A DNA stretch of 6,481 bases, from NCBI GenBank assembly GCA_023249695.1, contig JAHFCD010000141.1, positions 1 through 6,481 on the forward strand, read 5' to 3'. Made by a program: the position numbers and the translations under genes. Shown here piece after piece: positions 1 to 4,964 of the stretch. The DNA is from Elusimicrobiota bacterium (GTDB taxonomy: Bacteria > Elusimicrobiota > Elusimicrobia > UBA1565 > UBA9628). Numbering within the stretch: the first letter of the stretch is position 1; each line of letters opens with the position of its first letter. A model generated the notes under the pieces. That model saw nothing but the letters and a program-made list of their open reading frames with translations, had not been told where the DNA came from and searched no databases.

Positions 1-367
1 TTTCCTCCGACGTGTTGTAGGTCACCGAGATGTCCTGGCGGATGTGCTGGCCCTCGCGCGTGGGCAGGTCGATCGAGTCGTCCTCTTGGGATGAGCCCTC
101 GGCCTGGCGCATGACCATCGTGTAGGTACGCAGGGCGGTCGGGTAGCTCTGTACGCGCGTGATCCAAGGCACGCGCATCGCCAGGCCCTGGCCGACGGTG
201 CGCAGGGAGCCCGACCAGATGTTGAAGATCACGCCGGTGTAGCCGGGCGCGATGATCGTGTACGCGCTCATCACCACGGTCAGCAGAATGACGGCGACGG
301 CGATCACGCCGACGCGGCTGCCGAGCTTGGCGATCGTTTCCGGGGAAAAGTCCGAGTTGTTGGCCAT
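1..367 (-). CDS. SPFH/band-7 (prohibitin-like) membrane protein, N-terminal part, cut by the window edge
   Basis: Seen: 122 codons from an ATG at 367 run off the left edge without a stop. Residues 1-18 are polar, residues about 19-41 form one hydrophobic helix (VGVIAVAVILLTVVMSAYTI), and then comes the start of an SPFH domain: PGYTGVIFNIWSG (41-53), GQGLAMRVPWITRVQSYPT (59-77), and further on REGQHIRQDISVTYN (104-118). This order (N-terminal anchor, PGxxGV, G.GL....P....V) is the standard prohibitin/HflC/HflK opening. Family knowledge: such proteins form large membrane rings or microdomain scaffolds and often modulate FtsH-type proteases. Which subfamily this is cannot be settled without the C-terminal half. 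The start is well fixed by AAAGGAG at 374-380, 6 nt upstream. That Shine-Dalgarno lies inside the last codons and before the stop of the preceding small gene, so translation is probably coupled. Confidence 0.85.
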   Translation of the reverse strand, partial: MANNSDFSPETIAKLGSRVGVIAVAVILLTVVMSAYTIIAPGYTGVIFNIWSGSLRTVGQGLAMRVPWITRVQSYPTALRTYTMVMRQAEGSSQEDDSIDLPTREGQHIRQDISVTYNTSEE

Positions 368-370
368 AAG

Positions 371-547
371 CTACTCCTTTCGTTTCTTGTTGACGGATTG
401 GATCACGGCGTCGATGATGTCGGCTCGATCGGGCGCGAGGAAGCGCAGAATCAGGCGCTCCAGGCGGCGGCGCAGGGGTTCGAGCGCGCGGGCGATCAGC
501 CACACGACCGCGGCGAGGACGATGATTTCGGCGAGGGACGCGCCCAT
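371..547 (-). CDS. Small single-helix membrane protein (58 aa), unrecognised, upstream of the SPFH gene
   Basis: Seen: with the ATG at 547 the product is 58 aa. Residues 5-22 (LAEIIVLAAVVWLIARAL) form a hydrophobic segment. It is followed by an Arg-rich amphipathic stretch (PLRRRLERLILRFLAP, 24-39) and a charged tail ending NKKRKE. It looks like a one-pass protein with a basic cytoplasmic tail. I do not recognise a family. An in-frame ATG at 565 would add six residues (MCYRAP). I prefer 547 because a -10-like TATCGT lies just 6 nt before it, inside that extension. The gene ends 3 nt before the SPFH start and carries that gene's Shine-Dalgarno in its last codons, so the two are almost certainly one operon. 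A partner role in an SPFH complex is inference from position only. It is not NfeD, the usual partner of stomatin-type SPFH proteins. A long antisense reading frame on the plus strand covers the region but lacks protein-like features. Confidence 0.7.
   Translation of the reverse strand: MGASLAEIIVLAAVVWLIARALEPLRRRLERLILRFLAPDRADIIDAVIQSVNKKRKE
374..380 (-). promoter_or_regulatory. Shine-Dalgarno of the SPFH gene, embedded in the upstream gene
   Basis: AAAGGAG on the minus strand, 6 nt before the ATG at 367. It is also the coding sequence for the last residues (K-E) of the 58-aa protein, whose TAG stop follows immediately. It decides the SPFH start and suggests translational coupling of the two genes. 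Confidence 0.8.
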
Positions 548-553
548 GGGCGC

Positions 554-583
554 ACGATAGCACATCCCGTCGGATCGTGTCCG
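554..583 (-). promoter_or_regulatory. Candidate promoter for the 58-aa/SPFH operon, predicting a leaderless start
   Basis: On the minus strand TATCGT (559 to 554; 4/6 to TATAAT) is preceded by TGC, an extended -10. A -35-like CGGACA (583 to 578; 4/6 to TTGACA) lies 18 nt upstream. A transcription start 7 nt past the -10 would fall at 547, exactly on the preferred ATG. The hexamers are imperfect. The case rests partly on the same geometry recurring at the other promoters of the window. Confidence 0.45.
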
Positions 584-585
584 GG

Positions 586-671
586 TTGTTTCGTGCCGGT
601 TAAAGAACGGCAACGGAAAACCCTTTGTTTCGCGGTAAAAAGTTGGCAAAGCCCCCTTGCGAAACGCAGGG
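586..671. repeat. TTGTTTCG direct repeat and GTTTCGC/GCGAAAC inverted repeat in the divergent promoter region
   Basis: TTGTTTCG occurs at 586-593 and again at 625-632. A 13-bp arm at 621-633 matches the reverse complement of 659-671 at 11 of 13 positions, with GTTTCGC (627-633) and GCGAAAC (659-665) perfect and a 25-nt spacer. The right arm overlaps the -35 of the plus-strand promoter and the 586 copy lies just upstream of the minus-strand -35. This could be a set of regulator half-sites. Repeats this short can also arise by chance in a 144-bp gap, and no known operator is recognised. Confidence 0.35.
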
Positions 672-685
672 CGCGGGCTTATACT
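657..685 (+). promoter_or_regulatory. Sigma-70-type promoter for the 210-aa protein gene, predicting a leaderless mRNA
   Basis: TTGCGA at 657-662 (4/6 to TTGACA), a 17-nt spacer, and TATACT at 680-685 (5/6 to TATAAT). The ATG at 692 begins 6 nt after the -10 hexamer, where transcription itself would be expected to begin. The intervening bases (GAGTTC) contain no Shine-Dalgarno and leave no room for one. Confidence 0.65.
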
Positions 686-691
686 GAGTTC

Positions 692-1324
692 ATGACCGCC
701 AAAGTGAAATCGGTGCTCACGCTCGTGTCGGAGTCGATGGAGGCCGCCGCGGGCTACGCGCTCGTCGCGGTCGGAATCTACGCCGTCGTGTTCGTGGACC
801 TCACGGGCGGCGGCTCCCTGTGGAAGACGATGCACCATCTTCAAGAGGTCTCCCAGGATGGGCTCGAATCTCCGAACGCGACCCGCGTGATTCAGGTTCC
901 CACGCGCGTGGCCGGCGAGGCCCCCAACGAGAACCGCATGCTCGCCGTCCTCGACAACGAGCCCCCGGCGGGCGTGTACACGGCCGTCTACGCCGCTCCT
1001 GACGCGACCGGCCTGCGCCCGTCGGCCGCCTTCACCGACACGCCCGCCGATCCGAAGTCCGGAAAGACCTGGAAGCGAGGCCTGAAGGGCGAATTGAGGT
1101 CCTTCACGGTTTACGGCAAGGGAGACCAGACGACATCCGCGGCCATGTCCAACGGCGGCGGCCGCACCCCCGCCCCCGCGGCGATCGTCTCGGCGCCGGT
1201 GGTGGCCGCGACGGAGGACTCGCCGGCTCGCGCGGAGACCGCGGCCGGGGCCCGCCCCGGCATGGGCGCGCACATGTCGCGCGGCGCGCTGGCCGCCTCG
1301 GACACGACGCGAAACCTCCGCTAG
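692..1324 (+). CDS. Hypothetical membrane-anchored protein (210 aa), Ala/Pro-rich C-terminus
   Basis: Not recognised. Residues 1-17 are short and mildly amphipathic (MTAKVKSVLTLVSESME). A hydrophobic segment follows at about 18-36 (AAAGYALVAVGIYAVVFVD). Then comes a soluble region of about 100 residues (SLWKTMHHLQEV at 42-53; VYTAVYAAP at 95-103; TWKRGLKGELRSFTVYGKG at 126-144). From about 148 the sequence is low-complexity, rich in Ala, Gly, Pro and Thr, and probably disordered. The fold suggests a single-pass protein with most of its mass on one side of the membrane. The frame stays open upstream to 398, but a good promoter at 657-685 sits just before the ATG at 692, so that ATG is chosen and the mRNA should be leaderless. 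The gene is divergent from the SPFH operon and convergent with the alaS operon (4-nt gap). Function is unknown, and its confidence as a real gene rests on the promoter, the open frame and a sensible hydrophobic anchor. Confidence 0.65.
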   Translation: MTAKVKSVLTLVSESMEAAAGYALVAVGIYAVVFVDLTGGGSLWKTMHHLQEVSQDGLESPNATRVIQVPTRVAGEAPNENRMLAVLDNEPPAGVYTAVYAAPDATGLRPSAAFTDTPADPKSGKTWKRGLKGELRSFTVYGKGDQTTSAAMSNGGGRTPAPAAIVSAPVVAATEDSPARAETAAGARPGMGAHMSRGALAASDTTRNLR

Positions 1325-1328
1325 AGGT

Positions 1329-1595
1329 CTACGACTTGGCGGGCGGCACGAACGGCGAGGCGAAGTCCTTGCCCGTGATCGCGACGGACTTGACCGACGC
1401 GGCCGGAAAGCGCAGGCGCTGGTCCGTGTCCTTCGGGATCATCTCGATATAGGCCTCGCCCTTGGGGAACGGCGAGTGCTCCCGGTTGAACAGGTAGCCT
1501 TCCAGCGTCTTTCCGTCTATGAAGGAAACTGTCACGTGGCCCCGAAAATCAAAGGCTTCGTCGATCTGAGCGGCGACTTCTTTCGAAACGGTCAT
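1329..1595 (-). CDS. Small conserved-looking protein (88 aa) in operon with alaS
   Basis: Seen: 88 aa from the ATG at 1595, with AGGAG at 1604-1608 (8 nt upstream) fixing the start. The body alternates beta-like strands: FDFRGHVTVSFIDGKTLEGY (15-34), LFNREHSPFPKGEAYIEMIP (35-54), then LRFPAASVKSVAITGKDFAS (61-80) and a short Pro-rich tail. The pattern of 'G.V.V...DG..L.GY.FNR', a charged residue/strand pair, and a final 'I..ITGKD.A' resembles small beta-barrel regulatory or adaptor proteins that I have only a vague memory of as uncharacterised families, so no name is given. It starts 11 nt after the alaS stop, and its Shine-Dalgarno overlaps that stop (TAGGAG), so it is co-transcribed and probably translationally coupled with alaS. 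A role linked to tRNA-Ala charging is possible but unproven. No signal peptide or membrane segment is visible. Confidence 0.85.
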   Translation of the reverse strand: MTVSKEVAAQIDEAFDFRGHVTVSFIDGKTLEGYLFNREHSPFPKGEAYIEMIPKDTDQRLRFPAASVKSVAITGKDFASPFVPPAKS

Positions 1596-1603
1596 GGTCT
1601 TCT

Positions 1604-1608
1604 CTCCT
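1604..1608 (-). promoter_or_regulatory. Shine-Dalgarno of the 88-aa gene overlapping the alaS stop
   Basis: AGGAG on the minus strand, 8 nt before the ATG at 1595, sharing bases with the alaS TAG (1607-1609). It shows that the ribosomes of this organism do use Shine-Dalgarno pairing at internal operon genes. Confidence 0.75.
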
Positions 1609-4192
1609 AGATGAGAGCCGTGAGGCTCTCCACGGCTTTGTCCCAGTCTCCGTCCGCGGCGCCGCCCTGCGCGAAGTCCGCGCGCCCGCCCGCCGAGCCG
1701 CCGTGCGCCGCGGCGAACGCCTTGGCGATCTTCGACGCGTCGACGCCCTTGGCCGCCATGTCCGGCGTCGCGGCCAGCACGAAGGAGAGCTTGCCTTCTC
1801 CGGGCGCGGCGAGGAACACGAGCCCCGAGCCGACCTCGGCCTTGATCTTGTCGGAGAGGCCGCGCAGCGACTTGGGGTCCGCGCCGTCCAGGCGCTGAAG
1901 CACGAGCTTGAAGCCTTTGACCTCGACGATCTTCTTGCCGGCCTCGGCTTGCGCCGCGAGCTTGGTCGACTTGAGCTGCCCGAGCTTGTTCTCGAGCGCC
2001 TTGATCCCTTCCGAGGCGTCGGCCTTGCCGCCGAGCGCGCGGATGGACGCCGCGATCGACTCGGCCTTGGCCGCGGCGTCGCCTTCCGCCTTGAGCTTGG
2101 CCGCGTGCTGTGAGGCGGCATATTCTTCCACGGCCTTGCCCGCGATCGCCTCGATGCGGCGGACGCCGGAGGACGCGGAGGACTCCTTCACGATTTTGAA
2201 CGCGAGGATTTCGGCGGTGTTGTCGACGTGCACGCCGCCGCACAGCTCCAGGCTGAAGCGGTTCTTCGGCTCCTCCCAGCCCTTCGGGCCGATGAGCAGG
2301 AAGCGCGGCTCCGCGCCGTAGTCCTCGCCGAGCAAGGTCGTGGCGCCGAGCTCGGCCACCTTCGCGACGGGATACAGGCGCGGCGCGACGGGGTGCGCGG
2401 CCTTGATCTCGTCGTTGACGATGGACTCGATCTTCTTGAGCTCGTCGGGGGTGATCGCCTTCGCGTGCGTGAAGTCGAAGCGCAGCTTGTCGGGCCCGAC
2501 GTAGGAGCCGGCTTGGCGGATCGTCCCGCCGAGCACGCGCTTGAGCGCCTCGTTCATCAGATGGGTCGCGGTGTGATGGGGCTTGATGCGCGCGCGGCGC
2601 TCGGCGTCGACGCGCAGAATGACCTTCGTGCCGACGGGCAAGGCCGTGCTCTCCTCGAGAATGTGAACGAAAACGTCGTTTTGTTTCTGCGTGTCGACGA
2701 CTCGCGCGAGCACCGTAAGACCGTCGGAGGACACGACGTCCCCGGTGTCTCCGACTTGCCCGCCGCCTTCGGCGTAAAACGTCGTTTTATCGAACACGAC
2801 CATGGCGGGCGCGGATCCGAGCACCGTCGCGGGCGTCTGGAGCGAGTCGTAGCCGTGAAATTCCGTCCTGGGCGCGGTGGACACGAGCGCGGTGAGATTT
2901 TTTTCGCCGGAGCCCTTCCAGGACGCGCGCGCGATTTCGACAGCCTTCTCCGACGCGGCCTTGAAGCCCGCCTCGTCGACGGCGACGCCTTTCGCGCCCG
3001 CGATCTCCTTCGTCATCTCGAGGGGGAAGCCGAAGGTCTCGTAGAGGCGGAACGCCGCCTCTCCGGACAGGGTCTTGCCGGACTTCTCGAGCGCCTTCGC
3101 GAGCTCGCCTTCGCCCGCGTGAAGCGTCTCGAGGAACTTCGCCTCCTCGGTCTTCATCACGGCCTGCACCTGCGCCGACGCCGCGCGCAGCTCGGGGTAG
3201 CCGGGCGCGAAGATCTCGATCGCCTCGGGCACGAGCAGGTTGAGGAACGGGCGATCGAAGCCCATCAGCTGGCCGTAGCGCGCCGCGCGGCGCACGAGGC
3301 GGCGCAGCACGTAGCCGCGCTCGACGTTCGAGGGGATGATGCCCTCGCTCATGAGCATGGTCGCCGCGCGCGCGTGATCCGCGATCACGCGATATGAAAG
3401 GGCGTGCGCGGGGTCGTTAGGGTTTACGCCGATTATTTCGGCGGCTTTGTTGACGATCGGCGTAAACAGGTCGGTGTGGAAGGGGGACTTGGTGCCCTGC
3501 GCGCAGAACGCGAGGCGCTCGAGGCCCATGCCGGTGTCGATGCAGGGCCGGGCCAGGGGCTTCAAGCTCCCGTCGGGCTGGCGGTCGAAGCCCGTGAACA
3601 CGAGGTTCCAGATCTCGATGTAGCGGTCGCCGTCGCCGCCGACGACGTCGTCCTTGCCCGAGGCGAACTCGGGGCCGAGGTCATAATAGATCTCGGAACA
3701 AGGGCCACAGGGGCCGGTAGGCCCCATGTTCCAGAAGTTGGTGTCCTCGCCCAGGCGCACGGCGGCGTTCGGGGCGCCGACTTTTTTCCACAGCTCGACG
3801 GCCTCGTCGTCTTCCTTGAAGACCGTCGGGTAGAGGCGCTTCGGATCGAGCCCGCATTCCTTCGTCAGATACTCCCACGCCCAGAAGACGGCCTCTTGCT
3901 TGAAGTAGTCGCCGAAGGAGAAGTTCCCGAGCATCTCGAAGAACGTCATGTGGCGCAGGGTCGTGCCGACGCGCTCGATGTCCGTCGTGCGGAAGCACTT
4001 CTGCGAGGAGGTCGCGCGCCGGAGGTCGGCCTTGAGCCCGAGGAAGTAGGGCTTGAAGGGCACCATGCCGGCCGAGTTGAACATGAGCGTCGCGTCGCCC
4101 TGGGGGACGATCGGCGCGGAGGCCTTGAGGGTGTGGCCGTGCTTGACGAAGAAATCGAGGTAGCCGGAGCGGAGCTGGGAGCTAGTCTTCAT
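1607..4192 (-). CDS. alaS: Alanyl-tRNA synthetase (EC 6.1.1.7), full length
   Basis: Charges tRNA-Ala with alanine in the cytoplasm and hydrolyses mischarged Ser/Gly-tRNA-Ala. The 861-aa length fits the bacterial family (about 860-880). The class II catalytic core is intact: N-terminal LRSGYLDFFVKHGH (7-20), the motif 2 region RHMTFFEMLGNFSFGDYFK (80-98), MGPTGPCGPCSEIYYDLG (156-173), and motif 3 DTGMGLERLA (219-228). The tRNA-binding helical region includes YVLRRLVRRAARYG (294-307). The editing domain has its zinc-site residues: H540-x3-H544 (HTATH) and C651-x3-H655 (CGGVH). A C-Ala/DHHA1 domain closes the protein, with GGSAGGRADFAQGG at 831-844. Nothing essential looks missing. The ATG at 4192 gives the standard N-terminus (MKTSSQLRS) but has no Shine-Dalgarno. 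A -10-like TATAAT ends 11 nt upstream, leaving a leader of only a few bases, so T-box or riboswitch control is excluded. It is first in an operon with the 88-aa gene and divergent from the hydrolase gene across a palindromic promoter. Confidence 0.98.
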   Translation of the reverse strand: MKTSSQLRSGYLDFFVKHGHTLKASAPIVPQGDATLMFNSAGMVPFKPYFLGLKADLRRATSSQKCFRTTDIERVGTTLRHMTFFEMLGNFSFGDYFKQEAVFWAWEYLTKECGLDPKRLYPTVFKEDDEAVELWKKVGAPNAAVRLGEDTNFWNMGPTGPCGPCSEIYYDLGPEFASGKDDVVGGDGDRYIEIWNLVFTGFDRQPDGSLKPLARPCIDTGMGLERLAFCAQGTKSPFHTDLFTPIVNKAAEIIGVNPNDPAHALSYRVIADHARAATMLMSEGIIPSNVERGYVLRRLVRRAARYGQLMGFDRPFLNLLVPEAIEIFAPGYPELRAASAQVQAVMKTEEAKFLETLHAGEGELAKALEKSGKTLSGEAAFRLYETFGFPLEMTKEIAGAKGVAVDEAGFKAASEKAVEIARASWKGSGEKNLTALVSTAPRTEFHGYDSLQTPATVLGSAPAMVVFDKTTFYAEGGGQVGDTGDVVSSDGLTVLARVVDTQKQNDVFVHILEESTALPVGTKVILRVDAERRARIKPHHTATHLMNEALKRVLGGTIRQAGSYVGPDKLRFDFTHAKAITPDELKKIESIVNDEIKAAHPVAPRLYPVAKVAELGATTLLGEDYGAEPRFLLIGPKGWEEPKNRFSLELCGGVHVDNTAEILAFKIVKESSASSGVRRIEAIAGKAVEEYAASQHAAKLKAEGDAAAKAESIAASIRALGGKADASEGIKALENKLGQLKSTKLAAQAEAGKKIVEVKGFKLVLQRLDGADPKSLRGLSDKIKAEVGSGLVFLAAPGEGKLSFVLAATPDMAAKGVDASKIAKAFAAAHGGSAGGRADFAQGGAADGDWDKAVESLTALI

Positions 4193-4203
4193 GGGGGAAG
4201 ATG

Positions 4204-4209
4204 ATTATA
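4204..4209 (-). promoter_or_regulatory. -10 box of the alaS promoter
   Basis: A perfect TATAAT reading leftward (4209 to 4204), 11 nt before the alaS ATG. The expected transcription start is about 4197, giving a leader of about 5 nt. There is no credible -35: at 17-nt spacing the hexamer is TTATAA, part of the other arm of the palindrome. There is no extended -10 TGn. That suggests dependence on an activator, or recognition of the palindrome itself. Confidence 0.6.
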
Positions 4210-4227
4210 GCTGTTTCCGGAAACAGT

Positions 4228-4233
4228 TATAAT
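4228..4233 (+). promoter_or_regulatory. -10 box of the hydrolase/flavoprotein operon promoter
   Basis: A perfect TATAAT, with only 5 nt (CGCTC) before the ATG at 4239. The predicted transcription start coincides with the start codon or lies within a base or two of it, so the mRNA should be leaderless. No -35 match is visible: 4205-4210 is TTATAG, which belongs to the opposing promoter. Confidence 0.6.
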
Positions 4234-4238
4234 CGCTC

Positions 4239-4964
4239 ATGGAATTGCCCGGGTTCGAGCGCTTCGAATTCTCCGAAGGCGGCGTCGCGAAGCCCGTGTA
4301 TCGCGCCGGCGCCGGCCCCGCCGTCGTGCTCATCCACGAGCTTCCTGGGATGATGCCGGAGTGCGTCGAGCTCGGACGCCGAATCGCCGCGGAGGGCTAC
4401 ACGGTGTACATGCCCCTGCTGTTCGGCGAGCCGATGCGGAACTACGGCGTGAAGCCCCTTCTCTGGCCGTGCGTCTGGAAGGAGTTCTCCGTGCTGAGCA
4501 CGCACGGCAAGAGCTCCGCCGCCGACTGGCTGCGCGGCCTGTCCCGCAAGGCGTTCGCCGACCGGGGCGGCAAGGGCGTCGCCGCGATCGGCATGTGCTT
4601 CACGGGGCGCTTCGCGCTGTCGCTGATGATGGACAAGGCGCTGATCGCGCCGGTGATCTGCCAGCCGGGCGCGTCCTACAGCGCGTCGGCGCTCGGCATC
4701 CCCGAGGCGGAGTGGGACAACGCCGTCGCGCGCTCGAAAAACGAGGACATCCCGGTGCTCGGCATGCGTTTTTCGGGCGACCCGCTCTGCACCGCCGCGC
4801 GATTCCAGACTCTGCGCGACGGCTTCGGCGAACGCTTCCGGGAAGTGGTTGTTCCCGGCGGGAAGCACTCGGTGCTGACCCTGCACTTCAAGGACATGAG
4901 CCCCGAGGATCAAGCGCGCGTCTGGGGCGAGCTGCGCGCCTTCCTGAAAGAACGCCTGTCGTGA
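4239..4964 (+). CDS. Dienelactone hydrolase family protein (alpha/beta hydrolase), 241 aa
   Basis: The usual length of the family (about 230-250 aa) and its full active-site layout are visible. VVLIHELPGM (29-38) is the oxyanion/Glu strand with E34. The nucleophile elbow AIGMCFTGRFAL (116-127) has C120. FSGDPLC (178-184) supplies D181, and GGKHSVLT (207-214) supplies H210, completing a Cys-His-Asp triad. Founding members hydrolyse dienelactone to maleylacetate in chloroaromatic degradation. No such pathway is present here, so the substrate is unknown and a generic esterase/lactonase role is likelier. The elbow reads C-F-T-G-R where the classic form is C-F-G-G, a mild variation. There is no signal peptide, so it is cytoplasmic. 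The ATG at 4239 has no Shine-Dalgarno and lies 5 nt past a TATAAT, predicting a leaderless start. The TGA stop overlaps the GTG start of the flavoprotein gene, so the two form an operon. Confidence 0.9.
   Translation: MELPGFERFEFSEGGVAKPVYRAGAGPAVVLIHELPGMMPECVELGRRIAAEGYTVYMPLLFGEPMRNYGVKPLLWPCVWKEFSVLSTHGKSSAADWLRGLSRKAFADRGGKGVAAIGMCFTGRFALSLMMDKALIAPVICQPGASYSASALGIPEAEWDNAVARSKNEDIPVLGMRFSGDPLCTAARFQTLRDGFGERFREVVVPGGKHSVLTLHFKDMSPEDQARVWGELRAFLKERLS

Larger units (their letters stand above)
4203..4234. promoter_or_regulatory. 32-bp near-perfect palindromic operator shared by the alaS and hydrolase promoters
   Basis: Centre between 4218 and 4219. The inner 16 bp, CTGTTTCCGGAAACAG (4211-4226), is perfectly symmetric, and symmetry extends to 4203 and 4234 with one mismatched pair (4210 G, 4227 T), giving 15 of 16 pairs. 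The two TATAAT -10 boxes occupy the outer arms (4204-4209 minus, 4228-4233 plus), with 18 bp between them. Because both expected transcription starts lie outside the palindrome, it acts as DNA and not as an RNA hairpin. I do not recognise the core as a known consensus. Confidence 0.8.

Noticed and set aside
337..348. TTTCCGGGGAAA inside the SPFH gene, similar to the core of the alaS palindrome
   Set aside because: It lacks the flanking CTG/CAG, has a longer centre and lies in coding sequence; chance similarity is the simpler reading.
595..611. Possible hairpin GCCG...CGGC in the divergent region
   Set aside because: Only four-base arms, and it lies upstream of both predicted transcription starts, so it would not be transcribed.
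371..1273. 300-aa minus-strand frame antisense to the 210-aa gene
   Set aside because: Only its last 58 codons have protein-like composition. The rest is an Arg/Gly-rich shadow, and it spans a good promoter on the other strand.
4193..4203. T-box or riboswitch leader for alaS
   Set aside because: Only about 11 nt separate the -10 box from the ATG, so there is no room for a structured leader.
2228..4204. Two long plus-strand frames (389 and 266 aa) inside alaS
   Set aside because: They are shadows of a GC-rich gene in the opposite strand: Arg/Glu/Gly/Leu-rich with no recognisable motif, while alaS beneath is certain.
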